From Legionella sp. MW5194 (GTDB lineage: Bacteria > Pseudomonadota > Gammaproteobacteria > Legionellales > Legionellaceae): DNA of 64,000 nt. Shown here piece after piece: positions 63,088 through 64,000 of the stretch. Below the pieces are notes generated by a model. It was not told the origin of the DNA, did no database searches, and saw nothing but the letters and a program-made list of their open reading frames with translations. A program made the translations under genes and the position numbers. How positions within the stretch are numbered: the stretch's first letter is position 1; the number at the start of each line of letters is the position of its first letter. Location of the stretch: assembly GCF_016864235.1 (NCBI RefSeq), contig NZ_CP045732.1:620001-684000 (forward strand). Direction: 5' to 3'.

Positions 63088-63372
63088 GTGATAACAAAAA
63101 CCGTAATAATAACAAAAAATGCCCGACGAGATTTGCAAAAAGTCCCGGCTTATATCGCTTTAAAATTAGCTGCTTGGATTGAAGCAGTAGCCCATGATGG
63201 TTTAATGGAGGTTAGAAAAATTCCTGGCTTTCATGACGAGCCACTTAAGGGAAACAGAGTAGGGCAGCGTTCAATACGATTAAGTAGAGCCTACCGAGCT
63301 ATTTATGAGCTAGGCCAACAAGGCGAGATGGAGATCGTTGAAATTATGGAGGTGAATAAACATGATTACTAA
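63088..63372 (+). CDS. RelE/HigB-type toxin
   Basis: A 94-residue protein with GTG start. It shows the phage Gp49/HigB pattern: R-D-L-Q-K-V-P near the start, I-P-G-F-H-D-E-P-L-K-G near 45-55, R-S-I-R-L-S-R-A-Y-R-A-I-Y and the final V-E-I-M-E-V-N-K-H-D-Y. Such toxins are ribosome-dependent mRNA endonucleases. It is first in the operon with the antitoxin second, as in higBA, and overlaps it by 11 bases. Confidence 0.85.
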   Translation: MITKTVIITKNARRDLQKVPAYIALKLAAWIEAVAHDGLMEVRKIPGFHDEPLKGNRVGQRSIRLSRAYRAIYELGQQGEMEIVEIMEVNKHDY

Positions 63373-63679
63373 ACAATCCAAAGATTCAATGCAATACATT
63401 GAATCGTTAGTGGGACAAAAGCTTACTCTTGGCAGTTTTCTCATGTCTATTCGCCAAGGCGACGGAGAGACCCAGGCCGCATTTGCTAAAACATTGGGTA
63501 TATCACGACAAAATCTATGTGATATTGAGCATGGGCGGCGATTTGTAAGTCCTAAAATGGCAGCCGAATATGCTGAGAAGTTAGGTTACTCCAAAAAGCA
63601 ATTCGTTCGACTTTGTTTGCAGGATTTGCTTGATCGAGAAGGCTTGACACTAATTGTCGATGTGGAAAATGCAGCTTAA
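63362..63679 (+). CDS. HigA-type antitoxin (XRE family)
   Basis: A 105-residue protein with an XRE helix-turn-helix at about residues 37-75 (T-Q-A-A-F-A-K-T-L-G-I-S-R-Q-N-L-C-D-I-E-H-G-R-R). It should neutralise the upstream toxin and repress the operon through the palindrome at 63040. Pairs like this stabilise ICEs and plasmids. Confidence 0.88.
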   Translation: MITKQSKDSMQYIESLVGQKLTLGSFLMSIRQGDGETQAAFAKTLGISRQNLCDIEHGRRFVSPKMAAEYAEKLGYSKKQFVRLCLQDLLDREGLTLIVDVENAA

Positions 63680-63695
63680 TTATTTAGGTAAAAGG

Positions 63696-64000
63696 ATGCC
63701 TTTAATACTGGTTCTACTTCTTTCCATCTTTTCTATTACCGTAAAAGCTCTGCCTGTATTCACGGCATCATCCGAGGTTGAGCGATTAATCAGTCGTGGT
63801 ATTGATGCTGCTGGTGGTGAGGATGCTTTAATGCAGATGCAGTCGATATCTCGGTATGGTTCTATCACGTTGTATAAGGGAGGCATACCAGAACGATATA
63901 ACTACCATACCGCCCTTATTTACTTTAAAAAACTGCATGAGGAAATCAAAGGCCGTAACATCGTTGTTGATCGGGGTACCGATGGCAATGTCTTTTGGTT
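63696..64000 (+). CDS. Exported protein, 5' part (runs off the window)
   Basis: The ATG at 63696 follows TTAGGTAAAAGG; one at 63669 overlapping the antitoxin is possible. The N-terminus M-P-L-I-L-V-L-L-L-S-I-F-S-I-T-V-K-A is a signal peptide. The mature part begins with V-F-T-A-S-S-E and has I-D-A-A-G-G-E-D-A-L-M-Q-M-Q-S-I, which resembles periplasmic lipoprotein-carrier-like (LolA-fold) proteins. No stop is reached before the window end. Confidence 0.65.
   Translation, partial: MPLILVLLLSIFSITVKALPVFTASSEVERLISRGIDAAGGEDALMQMQSISRYGSITLYKGGIPERYNYHTALIYFKKLHEEIKGRNIVVDRGTDGNVFW

Noticed and set aside
1-64000. CRISPR array
   Set aside because: No regularly spaced identical repeats of 23-45 bp were seen; the repeats found belong to insertion-sequence ends and att-type arms.

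Overview
The window looks like a mosaic conjugative element, plasmid or chromosomal, from a Legionella-like gammaproteobacterium. The evidence is an F-type tra cluster, a P-type T4SS set in the order of the Legionella lvh locus behind a repressor/lvrA/lvrB/csrA-like control module, a Ti-type TraA relaxase, and a block of eukaryote-like, effector-type genes (F-box, SidE-type PDE, NADAR, YopJ-like). DNA is AT-rich in the effector block (35-53 kb) and visibly richer in GC in the traA (30.8-33.8 kb) and lvh (54-62 kb) blocks.

Layout. 1-0.6 kb: tail of a LOTUS-domain gene and a MazG-like gene. 0.7-4.5 kb: a group II intron (minus strand) split between domains V and VI by an intact IS4/Tn5-type element. 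4.6-5.1 kb: a probable F-type oriT and a TraM-like gene. 5.2-10.1 kb: two tandem defence-type cassettes with no integrase gene. Each starts at a tRNA 3'-end fragment and is bounded by inverted pairs of GGGRCA-like repeats with 5-nt spacing. The first carries a Dam-type methylase, a PD-(D/E)XK nuclease and a large unknown protein; the second a DUF4917/SIR2-like protein. 10.2-27 kb (minus): traI, traD, a small opposed membrane gene, traG, traH, a trbB-like gene, traF, traN, trbC and a 5'-truncated traU cut by IS21. 27-29.6 kb: the IS21 element. 29.6-33.8 kb: a gene cut by IS21, Ti-type traD/traC-like genes, a MobQ-type nic sequence and traA. 33.9-35.2 kb: a dead IS256-family copy. 35.2-52.8 kb: the effector-type block, with an IS3 wreck and an IS3-derived mini-element. 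52.8-54.2 kb: an intact IS256-family element with an 8-bp target duplication. 54.3-62.1 kb (minus): lvhD4, B11, B10, B9, B8, an in-frame csrA(lvrC)-lvhB6 chimera, lvrB-like and lvrA-like genes. 62.2-64 kb: a divergent CI/LexA-like repressor, a HigB/HigA-type toxin-antitoxin pair and the start of an exported protein gene.

Reading. Two conjugation systems have been joined and both are broken. The F-type system lost everything upstream of traU at IS21, which has no target duplication, as expected of a fusion or deletion. The lvh system appears to have lost B2-B5 by a deletion that fused lvrC to lvhB6. Both relaxases, both coupling proteins and two candidate oriTs remain, so the element may be mobilisable rather than self-transmissible unless the missing parts lie elsewhere. 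Its present value to the host may be the defence cassettes and the ubiquitin/ADP-ribose effector block. All family assignments come from reading motifs; no database search was run.
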